DNA of 54,149 bases. It comes from RGIG3513 sp045658985 (lineage in GTDB: Bacteria > Bacillota > Clostridia > Oscillospirales > Butyricicoccaceae). A model generated the notes under the pieces. The model saw only the letters and a program-made list of their open reading frames with translations. It searched no databases and was not told the origin of the DNA. Where the stretch lies: positions 1 to 54,149 of the forward strand of contig JAZOWC010000030.1 in NCBI GenBank assembly GCA_045658985.1, given 5' to 3'. Shown here piece after piece: positions 36,666-45,483 of this stretch; position 1 is the stretch's first letter, and every line of letters begins with the position of its first letter. Made by a program: the position numbers and the translations under genes.

Positions 36666-36722
36666 GTCAAGCACTCCTTTGCGTACAGAATAAAATCCGC
36701 CCCAAAAGTATCAAGCTCACGC

Positions 36723-36751
36723 TTTTCAAACGGGCGTAAATGTGGTACAAT
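36723..36751 (+). promoter_or_regulatory. Predicted promoter of mrnC
   Basis: TTTTCA (36723-36728), 17 bases, TACAAT (36746-36751). Confidence 0.5.
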
Positions 36752-36782
36752 AATATGAAACGACAATACAGCAGGTGATGAT

Positions 36783-37202
36783 ATGAACGTATCGGCGAGA
36801 ATAATATATACGGATGCACAGGTGCGGGAGATGCCCGTGCTGGCTTTGGCGCATATCGGTGACGGAGTGTACGAGCTTCTTGCCCGTATGAAAGCCGTGC
36901 GTGAGGGGAGTGCGCAGGTCAACGTGCTCCACAAACGCACCGTGCTTATGGTCAGCGCAGAGGCGCAGGCAAAAGCCGCACGACTGATCCGCGACAGCCT
37001 CAGCGAGAGCGAGTTTGCCGTTTTTCGTCGGGGCAGGAACGCCAAGCCCAACCACGCACCTCCCCACAAAACCGCAGGAGACGTCTATCCCATGGCCACC
37101 GCGCTGGAGGCACTGTTCGGATACCTGTACCTGCGGGGTGAGGATGAGCGCCTGAGCCAGCTGTGGGAAATGTGCGAAAAAAGCTTTGAGGAGAAAACCT
37201 GA
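36783..37202 (+). CDS. mrnC: Mini-ribonuclease 3
   Basis: RNase III-type catalytic domain without a double-strand RNA-binding domain, 139 residues; it matures 23S rRNA ends in Firmicutes. The catalytic acidic residues lie in LAHIGDGVYELL (22-33, D27 and E31) and ATALEALFGYLYL (about 103-115). The basic RGRNAK segment (about 83-88) is also conserved. The stop shares a base with the following pseudouridine synthase start (TGATG), so both are RNA-maturation genes in one unit. It usually follows cysS in Bacillus; that is not the case here. Confidence 0.93.
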   Translation: MNVSARIIYTDAQVREMPVLALAHIGDGVYELLARMKAVREGSAQVNVLHKRTVLMVSAEAQAKAARLIRDSLSESEFAVFRRGRNAKPNHAPPHKTAGDVYPMATALEALFGYLYLRGEDERLSQLWEMCEKSFEEKT

Positions 37203-37903
37203 TGAAAGAACGTCTGGACAAAATCATATCCTCCCGCTGCCTGCTCACCCGCACCGAAGCGGCAAAAGCCATCCGCCGCGGCAGAGTCAGCATAGACGGA
37301 GCAGTCTGCACAAAACCCGAGACCAAAGCCGACGCCGAGGTACAGACTGTCACGCTGGACGGACAGGCAATCCGCAAAAGCTCATTTTTATATATTATGA
37401 TGAACAAGCCCGCAGGTGTGCTGTCTGCCACCGAGGACAAGAACTGTCCCACAGCCGTCGATCTGCTGCCCGAGGAGTATACCCGCAGAGGTCTGGGCGT
37501 GGTTGGCAGGCTTGACAAGGACGCTACGGGACTTTTGCTGCTGACCGATGACGGACAGCTCAACCACCGCCTCACATCCCCCAAAAGCCACGCACCCAAG
37601 CTCTATTACGTGGAGACCGACCGTATGCCCCTGCCTGCAGACGTGGAGACCTTTGCGGGAGGAATGGATCTGGGAGATTTTGTGGCAAAGAGTGCCCGTC
37701 TGACCATTATGGACGGCTACTCGCTGGTTGAGATCAGCGAGGGCAAATTTCATCAGGTCAAGAGGATGTTCCAAAAGATCGGCCTGACCGTTACAAAACT
37801 CCACAGACTGCGCATTGCATCCCTCACTCTGCCCGAAAATCTGGCCGAGGGAGAGTTCCGACTGCTCACCGACGAGGAGGCCGAGGAGCTGCGCGCTTTT
37901 TGA
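37202..37903 (+). CDS. rsuA: rRNA pseudouridine synthase, RsuA/RluB family
   Basis: A 233-residue enzyme that isomerises a uridine in rRNA. N-terminal S4 RNA-binding domain (about 1-45, RLDKIISSR...GRVSIDG), then the synthase fold with MNKPAGVLSA (about 67-76) and catalytic D105 in GRLDKDATG. KFHQVKRMF (about 183-191) is the RsuA-family signature near the end. The length and short S4 linker favour the 16S U516-type RsuA over RluB, but this is not certain. It is translationally coupled to mrnC. Confidence 0.88.
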   Translation: MKERLDKIISSRCLLTRTEAAKAIRRGRVSIDGAVCTKPETKADAEVQTVTLDGQAIRKSSFLYIMMNKPAGVLSATEDKNCPTAVDLLPEEYTRRGLGVVGRLDKDATGLLLLTDDGQLNHRLTSPKSHAPKLYYVETDRMPLPADVETFAGGMDLGDFVAKSARLTIMDGYSLVEISEGKFHQVKRMFQKIGLTVTKLHRLRIASLTLPENLAEGEFRLLTDEEAEELRAF

Positions 37904-37943
37904 TTTATTTGGCAATTTTCACAAAAAACAGGGTAGAAAATTG

Positions 37944-37972
37944 TTGAAAAAAGAAAAAGTTTGAGTTATTAT
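37944..37972 (+). promoter_or_regulatory. Predicted promoter of PucR/CdaR-type regulator gene
   Basis: TTGAAA (37944-37949), 17 bases, TATTAT (37967-37972). Confidence 0.55.
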
Positions 37973-38023
37973 ATACATATTAGACACCAAATATTTATAC
38001 AAAATGTACAAAGGGAGATTGAA

Positions 38024-39106
38024 ATGGTAGCAAGATTACTTCAGGGTATCCTTTTGGAGCTGAAAGATAAGGTGCCGTTTGTACTCGGGGTAGTGGACGT
38101 GGACGGAAACGTCATTTCCTGCACAGAACTCAAATACATCGGTGATAAAGTCACGGCTGCAGGCGAATTTTTTGCATCCGGCGCCGAGGACGGCAGAATT
38201 GACAGCTATACTTTTTGCCGCCTGAGAGGCTTTGACAGCAACGATTATGCCGTGTTTGCAGGCGAGAGCAACGAGGCTGCCGACACTATCTGCAAGATTA
38301 CCGCAGTCGCCATAACCAACAGCAAGTCACTCTATGATGAGAAGCACGACAAGAGCGCATTTGTCAAGCGCATCATTCTCGATAACATCCTGCCCGGCGA
38401 TATCTACATCAAATCCCGTGAGATGAACTTTACCGGCGCGCAGCTGAGAGCGGTGTACCTCATCAGCTTTACTCCCGGCAGAGACATGGAGGTCACCGAG
38501 ATTCTCCAGGGCCTGTTCAATGACCGCCACAACGACTTTGTCATCACCATCAACGAGCGTGAAGTCGCTGTTGTCAAGAGCTTTGAGTCGGTGGACAATG
38601 ACGAGGTCATCAAACTGGGCAAAAAGATCGACAAGACCCTCAAAGCCGTTATGGAGGGCTGCTACGTCATAGGTATCGGCTCGGTCACCTCTCAGCTCAA
38701 GGATCTGGCCCGTTCTTTCAAAGAAGCTCAGATCTCCGTTGAGATAGGCAGAGTCTTTGACGAGGACGTTACCCTGCTCAACTTTGAGAGTCTGGGTATC
38801 GGCAGACTGATCTACCAGCTGCCCACCACCCTGTGCGAGATGTTCCTTTCCGAAGTTTTCAAAAAAGGCAGCATCGAATCCCTGGATGAGGAAACACTCT
38901 TTACCATCTACAAGTTCTTTGAGAATAATCTTAACGTTTCGGTCACGGCAAGAAAACTGTTCGTACACAGAAACACCCTTGTCTACCGACTGGAAAAAAT
39001 CAAAAAACTCACCGGCCTCGACCTGCGTGAGTTTGACAACGCCATAGTGCTCAAGGTTGCACTCATGGTCAAGAAGTATCTCAAATCGAAAGACCGTTTC
39101 ATCTGA
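38024..39106 (+). CDS. CdaR/PucR-type transcriptional regulator
   Basis: A 360-residue regulator of the sugar-diacid-recognition type. The N-terminus (about 1-125; LKDKVPFVLGVVDVDGNVISC) resembles the CdaR ligand-binding domain, and the middle (about 140-280) is GGDEF-like as in PucR proteins. The C-terminal helix-turn-helix (about 300-355) has NVSVTARKLFVHRNTLVYRL, truncated, which is the PucR HTH hallmark. The ATG at 38024 follows AAGGGAG; an in-frame ATG at 37961 overlaps the promoter. It sits 15 bases ahead of ftsE, so it could be cotranscribed with the division genes, an unusual neighbour. Effector unknown. Confidence 0.87.
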   Translation: MVARLLQGILLELKDKVPFVLGVVDVDGNVISCTELKYIGDKVTAAGEFFASGAEDGRIDSYTFCRLRGFDSNDYAVFAGESNEAADTICKITAVAITNSKSLYDEKHDKSAFVKRIILDNILPGDIYIKSREMNFTGAQLRAVYLISFTPGRDMEVTEILQGLFNDRHNDFVITINEREVAVVKSFESVDNDEVIKLGKKIDKTLKAVMEGCYVIGIGSVTSQLKDLARSFKEAQISVEIGRVFDEDVTLLNFESLGIGRLIYQLPTTLCEMFLSEVFKKGSIESLDEETLFTIYKFFENNLNVSVTARKLFVHRNTLVYRLEKIKKLTGLDLREFDNAIVLKVALMVKKYLKSKDRFI

Positions 39107-39121
39107 TATTGAGGACTGCCG

Positions 39122-39829
39122 ATGATCAAGTTTCAGGATGTATGCAAAACCTATGAAAACGGCGTAAAAGCCCTCAAAAACGTCAGCTTCACCATAGCCG
39201 ACGGTGAGTTTGTTTTTATCGTCGGCCCTTCGGGCAGCGGGAAATCGACGCTGGTCAAGCTGCTCTGCGCCGAACTCAAGCCCACCTCCGGCACAGTCGA
39301 GATAGGGGAGTTTGACGTGGGCAGTACCCCCCGCCGTCACGTGCCCTACCTCCGCCGTGAGATCGGCGTTGTGTTTCAGGATTTCCGCCTGATAGAGAAC
39401 AAGACGGTGTATGAGAACGTCGCATTCGTCATGCGTGCCGTGGGCGCAAGTATGCGCACCATCCGCAAGCGCGTGCCCTACGTTCTCGAGCTGGTAGGCA
39501 TCGACCACAAAGCAGACTGCTATCCCGCCGAGCTTTCGGGCGGCGAGCAGCAGAGGGTAGCCGTGGCAAGAGCACTGGTCAACAATCCCGACGTTATTCT
39601 TGCCGACGAGCCTACGGGAAATCTGGATCCTCTGCGTTCGCTGGAGCTGATGACCCTGCTCAGTGAGATCAATGCCCGCGGCGGCACTACCGTTGTGGTG
39701 GTCACTCACGCTCACGAGATAGTCAATTCTTTCAAAAAGCGTGTTATCGCCATCGAGAACGGCTCTGTTATCTCAGACCGCAAGGGCGGTTACTTCGGTA
39801 CGGGGAGGGTGAAGAATGAGCGGGAATAA
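39122..39829 (+). CDS. ftsE: Cell division ATP-binding protein FtsE
   Basis: ATPase of the FtsEX complex, 235 residues. Walker A GPSGSGKST (about 35-43), signature LSGGEQQR (about 139-146), Walker B VILADEP (about 159-165) and H-loop VTHAHE (about 193-198). FtsEX does not transport; it drives a peptidoglycan hydrolase partner across the membrane. It overlaps ftsX by 14 bases, and a LytM protein follows shortly after. Confidence 0.95.
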   Translation: MIKFQDVCKTYENGVKALKNVSFTIADGEFVFIVGPSGSGKSTLVKLLCAELKPTSGTVEIGEFDVGSTPRRHVPYLRREIGVVFQDFRLIENKTVYENVAFVMRAVGASMRTIRKRVPYVLELVGIDHKADCYPAELSGGEQQRVAVARALVNNPDVILADEPTGNLDPLRSLELMTLLSEINARGGTTVVVVTHAHEIVNSFKKRVIAIENGSVISDRKGGYFGTGRVKNERE

Positions 39830-40721
39830 AACCTCTGTACTGACACAGATCGGCTATTTTTTCAAAGAAGGCTTCCGCGGCGTGTTCGTCCACGGCTTTA
39901 TGAGCTTTGCCGCCATTACCGTTATCGCAGCATGCCTGCTGGTCACCACTACTTTCCTGCTGGTGGCATATAATATCGATATCCAGATCGAGGATCTGCA
40001 GAGCAGCAACGAGATCGTCGTGTATATAGACGAGACCTTTACCCGTGAGCAGGCTCAGGCCCTCGAGAGCAGCATTATGGCCATATCCAACGTGGAGGAT
40101 GCAATATTCGTCACCCGTGAGGAGTTTTTTGACAGCTTTCTCGACGGACTGGGCGAGGATACCTACGTGCTTGAGGAGCTGAAGAGAGACAATCCCATGC
40201 GCGACAGCTATAGGGTTATTATGAAAGACGTGTCTCTGCACGCCGACACTCTCCGTGAGTTGACCGAGCTGCAGGGCATCGCCGACTCCAACAGCGACGT
40301 TGAGCTGTCCGAGCGCCTTGTGCAGCTGAGAGGCGTGGTCAACACGGTCTCGCTGACCCTGCTGGTGCTGCTGGGCATCGTATCTCTGTTCGTTATCTCC
40401 AATACCGTCAAGCTTGCCCTCCACGCCCGCGCCGAGGAGATCGGCGTTATGAAGATGGTCGGCGCCACCAACAGCTTTATCCGCGCTCCTTTTGTTATAG
40501 AAGGCGTGATTCTCGGCGTGGCGGCATCGGTGTTCGTATTTGCGGCGCAGTGGCTGGTATATAATTATCTCGGCGCACAGCTTTCCGACGGATTACCCAT
40601 ACTTACTATGGTACCCTTTGAGGTATTCAGATACAAACTCGCCCTCATACTTCTCACGGCAGGCGTCGTGCTGGGTATGAGCGGAAGCATAGTTACAATA
40701 AAACGTTATATGAAGGTGTAA
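39816..40721 (+). CDS. ftsX: Cell division protein FtsX
   Basis: Integral membrane partner of FtsE, 301 residues. First helix about 27-48 (FAAITVIAACLLVTTTFLLV), then a large extracellular loop (about 50-165, beginning NIDIQIEDLQSSNEIVVYID) that senses or activates the hydrolase, and three C-terminal helices with LVQLRGVVNTVSLTLLVLL, ARAEEIGVMKMVGATN (about 208-223, an FtsX hallmark) and a late helix pair. It overlaps the end of ftsE, which guarantees coupled expression. Confidence 0.95.
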   Translation: MSGNKTSVLTQIGYFFKEGFRGVFVHGFMSFAAITVIAACLLVTTTFLLVAYNIDIQIEDLQSSNEIVVYIDETFTREQAQALESSIMAISNVEDAIFVTREEFFDSFLDGLGEDTYVLEELKRDNPMRDSYRVIMKDVSLHADTLRELTELQGIADSNSDVELSERLVQLRGVVNTVSLTLLVLLGIVSLFVISNTVKLALHARAEEIGVMKMVGATNSFIRAPFVIEGVILGVAASVFVFAAQWLVYNYLGAQLSDGLPILTMVPFEVFRYKLALILLTAGVVLGMSGSIVTIKRYMKV

Positions 40722-40725
40722 AAAT

Positions 40726-40833
40726 ATGGCAAAGAACAAGAAGAACAAGACCCAGAAGATGGCAGCCGCTATGGCTATAATCCTTGCAGCGCTTATGCTC
40801 GGATCGGCTCTGGTAGGAATATTCATGTATTGA
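40726..40833 (+). CDS. 35-residue single-helix membrane microprotein
   Basis: Very short frame between ftsX and the LytM gene. The product starts with a strongly basic MAKNKKNKTQK and continues with one hydrophobic helix (MAAAMAIILAALMLGSALVGIF, truncated) ending in MY. It starts 5 bases after the ftsX stop; only a modest ribosome site (AAGGTG) precedes it. Basic-then-hydrophobic layout fits an inside-to-outside membrane orientation. Coding potential is plausible because of the composition and position, but it could be a chance frame. Confidence 0.55.
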   Translation: MAKNKKNKTQKMAAAMAIILAALMLGSALVGIFMY

Positions 40834-40880
40834 TGACGGTGGTCCTTTTGCGGCCTTTGTGCACAGAAAAGGAGAAATAA

Positions 40881-42122
40881 ATGATCCAAAAGGGCAAGAA
40901 TAACCAAAGATCTGTTCTGCGTGCTCTGGCAGGTGTGCTGTGCGTGCTGGCTGTTGCCGGATGCGTGGCATTCTGGGGCAGGCTGGACTCTCACGCCATC
41001 ACACAGAAAGAGGTCGACAAGCTCAAAAATCAGCTGTCCAGCATCACCGCCCAGCGCAAGGAGCTGGAAAAAGAGCTGAGCAGCCTCGACAAGCAGCAGG
41101 CAACCATGGCCGACCAGATCTCCGTACTGGACAAGAAGATCGCCGCTGCAGGCGAGGAGATCGACCTGCAGCTGGAGCTCATAACCACTCTGGCGCAGCT
41201 TATCGCGGTCAAAGAAGCCGAACTGCAGCAGAGCGAGCAGCGGGTAGACGAGCAGTACGAGCTGATGCGTATGCGTATCAGATTTATGGCAGAGCGCGGC
41301 ACCAAGAGCTACCTCAGCATCCTGCTTTCGGCAGAGAGCTTCTCCGACTTCCTCACCAGGATGGAGGTCATCCGCTCCATAGTCAGACATGACAACAGCG
41401 TGTTTGACTCCTTCCGTGCCGCCTGCAAAGAGGTCTCCGACAACAAAGCCGAGCTGGAGCTGTCCTATGACGAGGCCGAAGCTCAGGAAAAAAAGCTGGA
41501 AGAAAACAAAAAGACCCTTGAGAGCGAGATGGCTCAGCGGGAGGCAAAGATGTCCGAGCTGATCGCCAAAGAAGCTCAGGCCAAAAAAGAATACAACTCC
41601 ATCGCAGCCGAGGAAGACAAGCTTATTGCCGACGTCCGCGACGCCGTCAACGAGCTTGCCAAGCAGGAGAGCAGTGTGTACGTGGGCGGCAAGTTCCAGT
41701 GGCCTCTGCCCGCGGTCAACAACGTGGTCACCTGCGTCTACGGTATGCGCACCCACCCCATTACCGGCGTTTATAAGCTGCATACGGGCGTCGACCTGCG
41801 CGCAGGCTCGGGTACCACTATCTATGCGGCCAACAAGGGCAAGGTCATCACCTCCACCTATAATACAGCCTACGGCAACTACGTGGTCATCGACCACGGC
41901 GGCGGCGTGGCTACACTGTATGCACATATGACCAAGCGTCTGGTCAGCGTAGGCGATACGGTCAAGCAGGGTCAGAAGATCGGCACGGTCGGCTCTACAG
42001 GCTACTCCACCGGACCCCATCTGCATTTTGAGATCATCAAGGACGGAGACTATATCGATCCCGTCACCCAGTATGCGGGGTTCAGAATAGTACATAAAGA
42101 CGGAAGGGTGCTCTCCAAATGA
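40881..42122 (+). CDS. Coiled-coil LytM/M23 peptidase-domain protein, FtsEX partner
   Basis: A 413-residue EnvC-like or PcsB-like protein. The N-terminus has one membrane anchor (about 14-32, LRALAGVLCVLAVAGCVAF). Residues about 40-275 form a long coiled coil with Lys, Glu and Gln repeats, in two stretches as in FtsEX-activated hydrolases. The C-terminal LytM domain (about 285-400) retains HTGVDL (H...D) and HLHFEI (HxH), so zinc-dependent peptidoglycan peptidase activity is plausible. It follows ftsX in the same operon and overlaps the S41 protease by four bases, supporting a division-site hydrolase role. Confidence 0.92.
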   Translation: MIQKGKNNQRSVLRALAGVLCVLAVAGCVAFWGRLDSHAITQKEVDKLKNQLSSITAQRKELEKELSSLDKQQATMADQISVLDKKIAAAGEEIDLQLELITTLAQLIAVKEAELQQSEQRVDEQYELMRMRIRFMAERGTKSYLSILLSAESFSDFLTRMEVIRSIVRHDNSVFDSFRAACKEVSDNKAELELSYDEAEAQEKKLEENKKTLESEMAQREAKMSELIAKEAQAKKEYNSIAAEEDKLIADVRDAVNELAKQESSVYVGGKFQWPLPAVNNVVTCVYGMRTHPITGVYKLHTGVDLRAGSGTTIYAANKGKVITSTYNTAYGNYVVIDHGGGVATLYAHMTKRLVSVGDTVKQGQKIGTVGSTGYSTGPHLHFEIIKDGDYIDPVTQYAGFRIVHKDGRVLSK

Positions 42123-43318
42123 ACAAAAAGCGCATTTCTGTGTCACTGGCTGTGGGACTTGCCTTCCTGGCCGTTGTCACAACAGCAATACTGGTATTTT
42201 TTGTAACAACCTCCATATGCCGTCAGCAGCTTGTAGATCCCGCCGAGTACGGCAGTCTGTTCTACAAGTATCACGAGATACAGTCCATAGTCGACAGATA
42301 TTTTATTGCCGATTATGACAAGCAGGAGCTGCAGGACGCCATGTTCGGCGGCATGATCGACGCTCTCGGCGACAAATGGTCGGGCTACTACGATGCCGAC
42401 CAGACCGCACAGATCGTCAAAAACAACAACAACAGCTACGTCGGCATCGGCGTGACCTTCAAGCAGAACGAGCAGGGTCAGTACGAGATCACCGGCGTCA
42501 ATTCAAAAGGCCCTGCCTTCAAAGCAGGCTTTGCCATCAAGGATATCATCCACAAAGTCAACGATACCCCCGCAAGTCAGCTTGAGACCACCGACGATGT
42601 GGTTGCAATTGTCACCGGTGAGGAGGGGACTACGGTGCGCATCACCATCCTCCGCGGCGGCGAGGAGCAGGAGCACACACTTGTACGCACCAAGCTGTTC
42701 AACGAGTGTGTCGAGGCCCGTATGCTGGACGGCGATATAGGCTATGTTGTCATCACCGACTTCCCCAAGCACGCCGACGTGGAGTTTGTGGAGAAAGTCA
42801 ACGAGCTGGTTCGTCAGGGCGCGCGGGGATTTGTGTTTGACGTGCGCTTCAACGGCGGCGGCTACGTGTCGGTCATGGCAAATATGCTGGATATGCTGCT
42901 GCCCCGCGGCACCATAATCCGTATGACAGACAATATGGGCAACGTCGACGAGTACAAGTCTGACGGCGACTGCCTGCAGCTGCCCATGGCGGTGCTCACC
43001 AACGAGTATTCCATCAGCGCGGCCGAGTTTTTTGCGGCAGCCCTGCAGGAGTACAGGGTGGCCAAAGTCGTAGGTGACAAAACCGGCGGCAAAGGCTATG
43101 CACAGTCCATGTTCACCCTCAGCGACGGCTCCAGCGTCAATATATCCATCTTCCGCTACTTTACCCCCTCGGGCAAGAGCCTTGCCGACGTAGGTGTTAC
43201 ACCCGATATCGGCGTATCCCTGAGCGAAGAAGATTTTATGAACTTCTACTACCTCACAGACGAGCAGGATACCCAGCTGCAGGCAGCGGTGGAATACGTA
43301 TCCTCTCAGCTTAAATAA
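42119..43318 (+). CDS. S41-family C-terminal processing protease
   Basis: A 399-residue CtpA/CtpB-like serine protease. N-terminal membrane anchor about 8-30; PDZ domain about 100-190 (GIGVTFKQNEQGQ, VNSKGPAFKAGF); protease core with likely catalytic S300 (NEYSISAAEFF) and K325 (TGGKGYAQ). The canonical SASASE reads SISAAE, so the site is slightly divergent but the Ser-Lys distance is the expected 25. It overlaps the LytM gene by ATGA. In Bacillus CtpB acts in sporulation signalling; here a division or envelope role is suggested by operon position. Confidence 0.92.
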   Translation: MNKKRISVSLAVGLAFLAVVTTAILVFFVTTSICRQQLVDPAEYGSLFYKYHEIQSIVDRYFIADYDKQELQDAMFGGMIDALGDKWSGYYDADQTAQIVKNNNNSYVGIGVTFKQNEQGQYEITGVNSKGPAFKAGFAIKDIIHKVNDTPASQLETTDDVVAIVTGEEGTTVRITILRGGEEQEHTLVRTKLFNECVEARMLDGDIGYVVITDFPKHADVEFVEKVNELVRQGARGFVFDVRFNGGGYVSVMANMLDMLLPRGTIIRMTDNMGNVDEYKSDGDCLQLPMAVLTNEYSISAAEFFAAALQEYRVAKVVGDKTGGKGYAQSMFTLSDGSSVNISIFRYFTPSGKSLADVGVTPDIGVSLSEEDFMNFYYLTDEQDTQLQAAVEYVSSQLK

Positions 43319-43338
43319 CCGGGCGGGAAGCACCGAAC

Positions 43339-43367
43339 TTGACACAAACGTATACAAAGATTATAAT
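43339..43367 (+). promoter_or_regulatory. Promoter of greA-lysS
   Basis: TTGACA (43339-43344), 17 bases, TATAAT (43362-43367): perfect consensus. Confidence 0.8.
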
Positions 43368-43399
43368 AATTTAACCATAATAGGAAGGGGCGCTTTTTT

Positions 43400-43864
43400 A
43401 TGCAGAAGCAGTTCAAACTTACACAGGGAAAATACGACGAGCTCAAACAGGAGCTTATTACTCTCAGAACGGTCAAAGAGAGAGAGATCGCCGAGCAGAT
43501 AAAGGAAGCCCGTTCGCATGGTGACCTGTCCGAAAACAGCGAATACGATGAGGCCAAGAACGAGCAGGGCAAGCTGTACTCCCGTATGGCCGAGCTGGAG
43601 AACATACTGGACAACGCCGTCATCATCGATGAGAGTGCAATGGGCAAGGGCGTCGGTATCGGCGTCAAGGTCACCCTTGATTGCAACGGTGTGGAGAGAG
43701 AGTACACCATCGTGGGCTCTCAGGAGGCCAATCCCCGTGCAGGCAGACTGAGCGACGAGTCTCCCATCGGCAAAGCCATCCTCGGCAAGCACGAGGGCGA
43801 CGAGGTCAAAGTCGAGACCCCCTCGGGTGTCATGAACGTTAAGATCATCACAATCACAAAGTAA
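43400..43864 (+). CDS. greA: Transcription elongation factor GreA
   Basis: RNA-polymerase secondary-channel factor, 154 residues, that promotes transcript cleavage in stalled complexes. The coiled-coil tip carries the acidic hallmark GDLSENSEYDEAK (about 40-52). The C-terminal domain has the typical SPIGKAILGKHEGDEV segment (about 125-140). AGGAAGGGG precedes the ATG. It is transcribed with lysS, whose start is 18 bases further; this greA-lysS order is common in Firmicutes. Confidence 0.96.
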   Translation: MQKQFKLTQGKYDELKQELITLRTVKEREIAEQIKEARSHGDLSENSEYDEAKNEQGKLYSRMAELENILDNAVIIDESAMGKGVGIGVKVTLDCNGVEREYTIVGSQEANPRAGRLSDESPIGKAILGKHEGDEVKVETPSGVMNVKIITITK

Positions 43865-43882
43865 AATACAGAGGAAACAAAA

Positions 43883-45373
43883 ATGGAAGATATCATGGTT
43901 ACAGAGCAGCAGCCCGAACTTTCCGAGCTGCTTCAGATACGCCGCGACAAGCTGGACAATCTCCGTGCAGAGGGCCTCGATCCCTTTGTACAGACCAAGT
44001 TTGAGCGCACCGCCAACAGCAAGAAGGTAGTCGACGAGTTTGAGACTCTGGAGAATCAGACCGTCACCGTAGCAGGCAGAATTATGTCCAAGCGCGAGAT
44101 GGGCAAAGCATCCTTCGCCCACATCCAGGATCAGGAGGGCAAGCTGCAGCTTTATTTCAAGATCGACGATATCGGTCAGGCAGCCTACGACCGCTTCAAG
44201 AAGCTGGACATCGGCGACATCATCGGTGTCAAAGGCTTTGTGTTCCGCACCCGCCGCGGCGAGATCTCGGTTCACGTTCAGGAATACGTCCTGCTGAGCA
44301 AGTCTCTGCTGCCCCTGCCCGAGAAGTATCACGGCCTGCAGGATACCGATCTGCGTTACCGCCAGAGATACGTCGACCTGATCGTCAATCCCGAAGTCCG
44401 CGAGACCTTTGTCAAGCGCAGCAGGATCATCAAGGGTGTCCGCAAGTATCTGGACGATCGCGGATATCTTGAGGTCGAGACCCCCGTGCTCAACACCGTT
44501 CAGGGCGGCGCTACCGCCAGACCCTTCGTTACACATCATAATACCCTCAATCTGGATATGTACCTGCGTATCGCTACCGAGCTGCCCCTCAAGCGTCTTA
44601 TCGTGGGCGGCTTTGACAAGGTCTATGAGATCGGCAGACTGTTCCGCAACGAGGGTATGGATACCCGTCACAATCCCGAGTTCACCACCATCGAGTTCTA
44701 TGAGGCATATACCGATATGAACGGTATGATGGATCTGACCGAGGGACTTATCCGCTCTGTTGCTCAGGAAGTCAACGGCACCACCACCCTGCAGTACGGC
44801 GATCTTGAGCTGGATCTGGGCAAGCCCTTTGAGCGCGTCACAATGACCGAACTGGTCAAGAGCCACACAGGCATCGACTGGGATCAGGTCAAGACTATGG
44901 AAGATGCCGCCGCCATCGCCAAGGAGCATCATCTCAAGGTTGAGAAGAAACACAAGAAGGGCGACATTCTGTCCATGCTCTTTGAAGAATACTGCGAAGA
45001 CAAGCTGATCCAGCCTACCTTCGTCACCATGCATCCCGTTGAGATCTCGCCTCTGGCCAAAAAAGACCCCGAGACTCCCGAGCTGACCCAGCGCTTTGAG
45101 CTGTTTGTTGCAGGCAGTGAGCTTGCCAACGCATTCTCCGAGCTCAACGATCCCATCGATCAGCGTCAGCGCTTTGAGGCTCAGATGAAGCTCCGTGAGC
45201 TGGGCGATATGGAAGCCAGCCAGATGGACGAGGACTACCTTACCGCTATGGAATACGGTATGCCTCCCACGGGCGGCTGCGGCATCGGCATCGACCGACT
45301 GGTTATGTTTCTCACCAACAACCAGTCCATCCGCGACGTCCTGCTCTTCCCCACAATGAAGCCGTTGGACTGA
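43883..45373 (+). CDS. lysS: Lysyl-tRNA synthetase, class II
   Basis: Charges tRNA-Lys, 496 residues. N-terminal OB-fold anticodon-binding domain (about 55-145, VTVAGRIMSKREMGKASFAHI). Class II motif 2 is in FRNEGMDTRHNPEFT (about 255-269), and motif 3 GCGIGIDRLVMFL (about 465-477). ENQT-type spacing is normal. An internal ATG five codons in (MEDIMVTEQ) is an alternative start, but the ribosome site GAGG fits the first ATG. Second gene after greA, with a terminator behind. Confidence 0.97.
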   Translation: MEDIMVTEQQPELSELLQIRRDKLDNLRAEGLDPFVQTKFERTANSKKVVDEFETLENQTVTVAGRIMSKREMGKASFAHIQDQEGKLQLYFKIDDIGQAAYDRFKKLDIGDIIGVKGFVFRTRRGEISVHVQEYVLLSKSLLPLPEKYHGLQDTDLRYRQRYVDLIVNPEVRETFVKRSRIIKGVRKYLDDRGYLEVETPVLNTVQGGATARPFVTHHNTLNLDMYLRIATELPLKRLIVGGFDKVYEIGRLFRNEGMDTRHNPEFTTIEFYEAYTDMNGMMDLTEGLIRSVAQEVNGTTTLQYGDLELDLGKPFERVTMTELVKSHTGIDWDQVKTMEDAAAIAKEHHLKVEKKHKKGDILSMLFEEYCEDKLIQPTFVTMHPVEISPLAKKDPETPELTQRFELFVAGSELANAFSELNDPIDQRQRFEAQMKLRELGDMEASQMDEDYLTAMEYGMPPTGGCGIGIDRLVMFLTNNQSIRDVLLFPTMKPLD

Positions 45374-45392
45374 TAGACATACCACATATACC

Positions 45393-45421
45393 AAATGCCG
45401 CCTTTTTGGCGGCATTTTTCT
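45393..45421 (+). terminator. Intrinsic terminator after lysS
   Basis: Stem AAATGCCGCC / GGCGGCATTT with loop TTTTT, then TTC. Confidence 0.85.
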
Positions 45422-45449
45422 TGCGCGTCAGCGCGTGAGGTGGTATAAT
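45421..45449 (+). promoter_or_regulatory. Predicted promoter of split lipoprotein gene
   Basis: TTGCGC (45421-45426), 17 bases, TATAAT (45444-45449), starting directly at the lysS terminator. Confidence 0.6.
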
Positions 45450-45483
45450 TCACTCAAATCAGCTTTTTAGTGAGGATAATACT

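Noticed and set aside
43361..45415. Minus-strand frame of 684 codons
   Set aside because: Antisense to greA and lysS, whose motifs and consensus promoter are clear.
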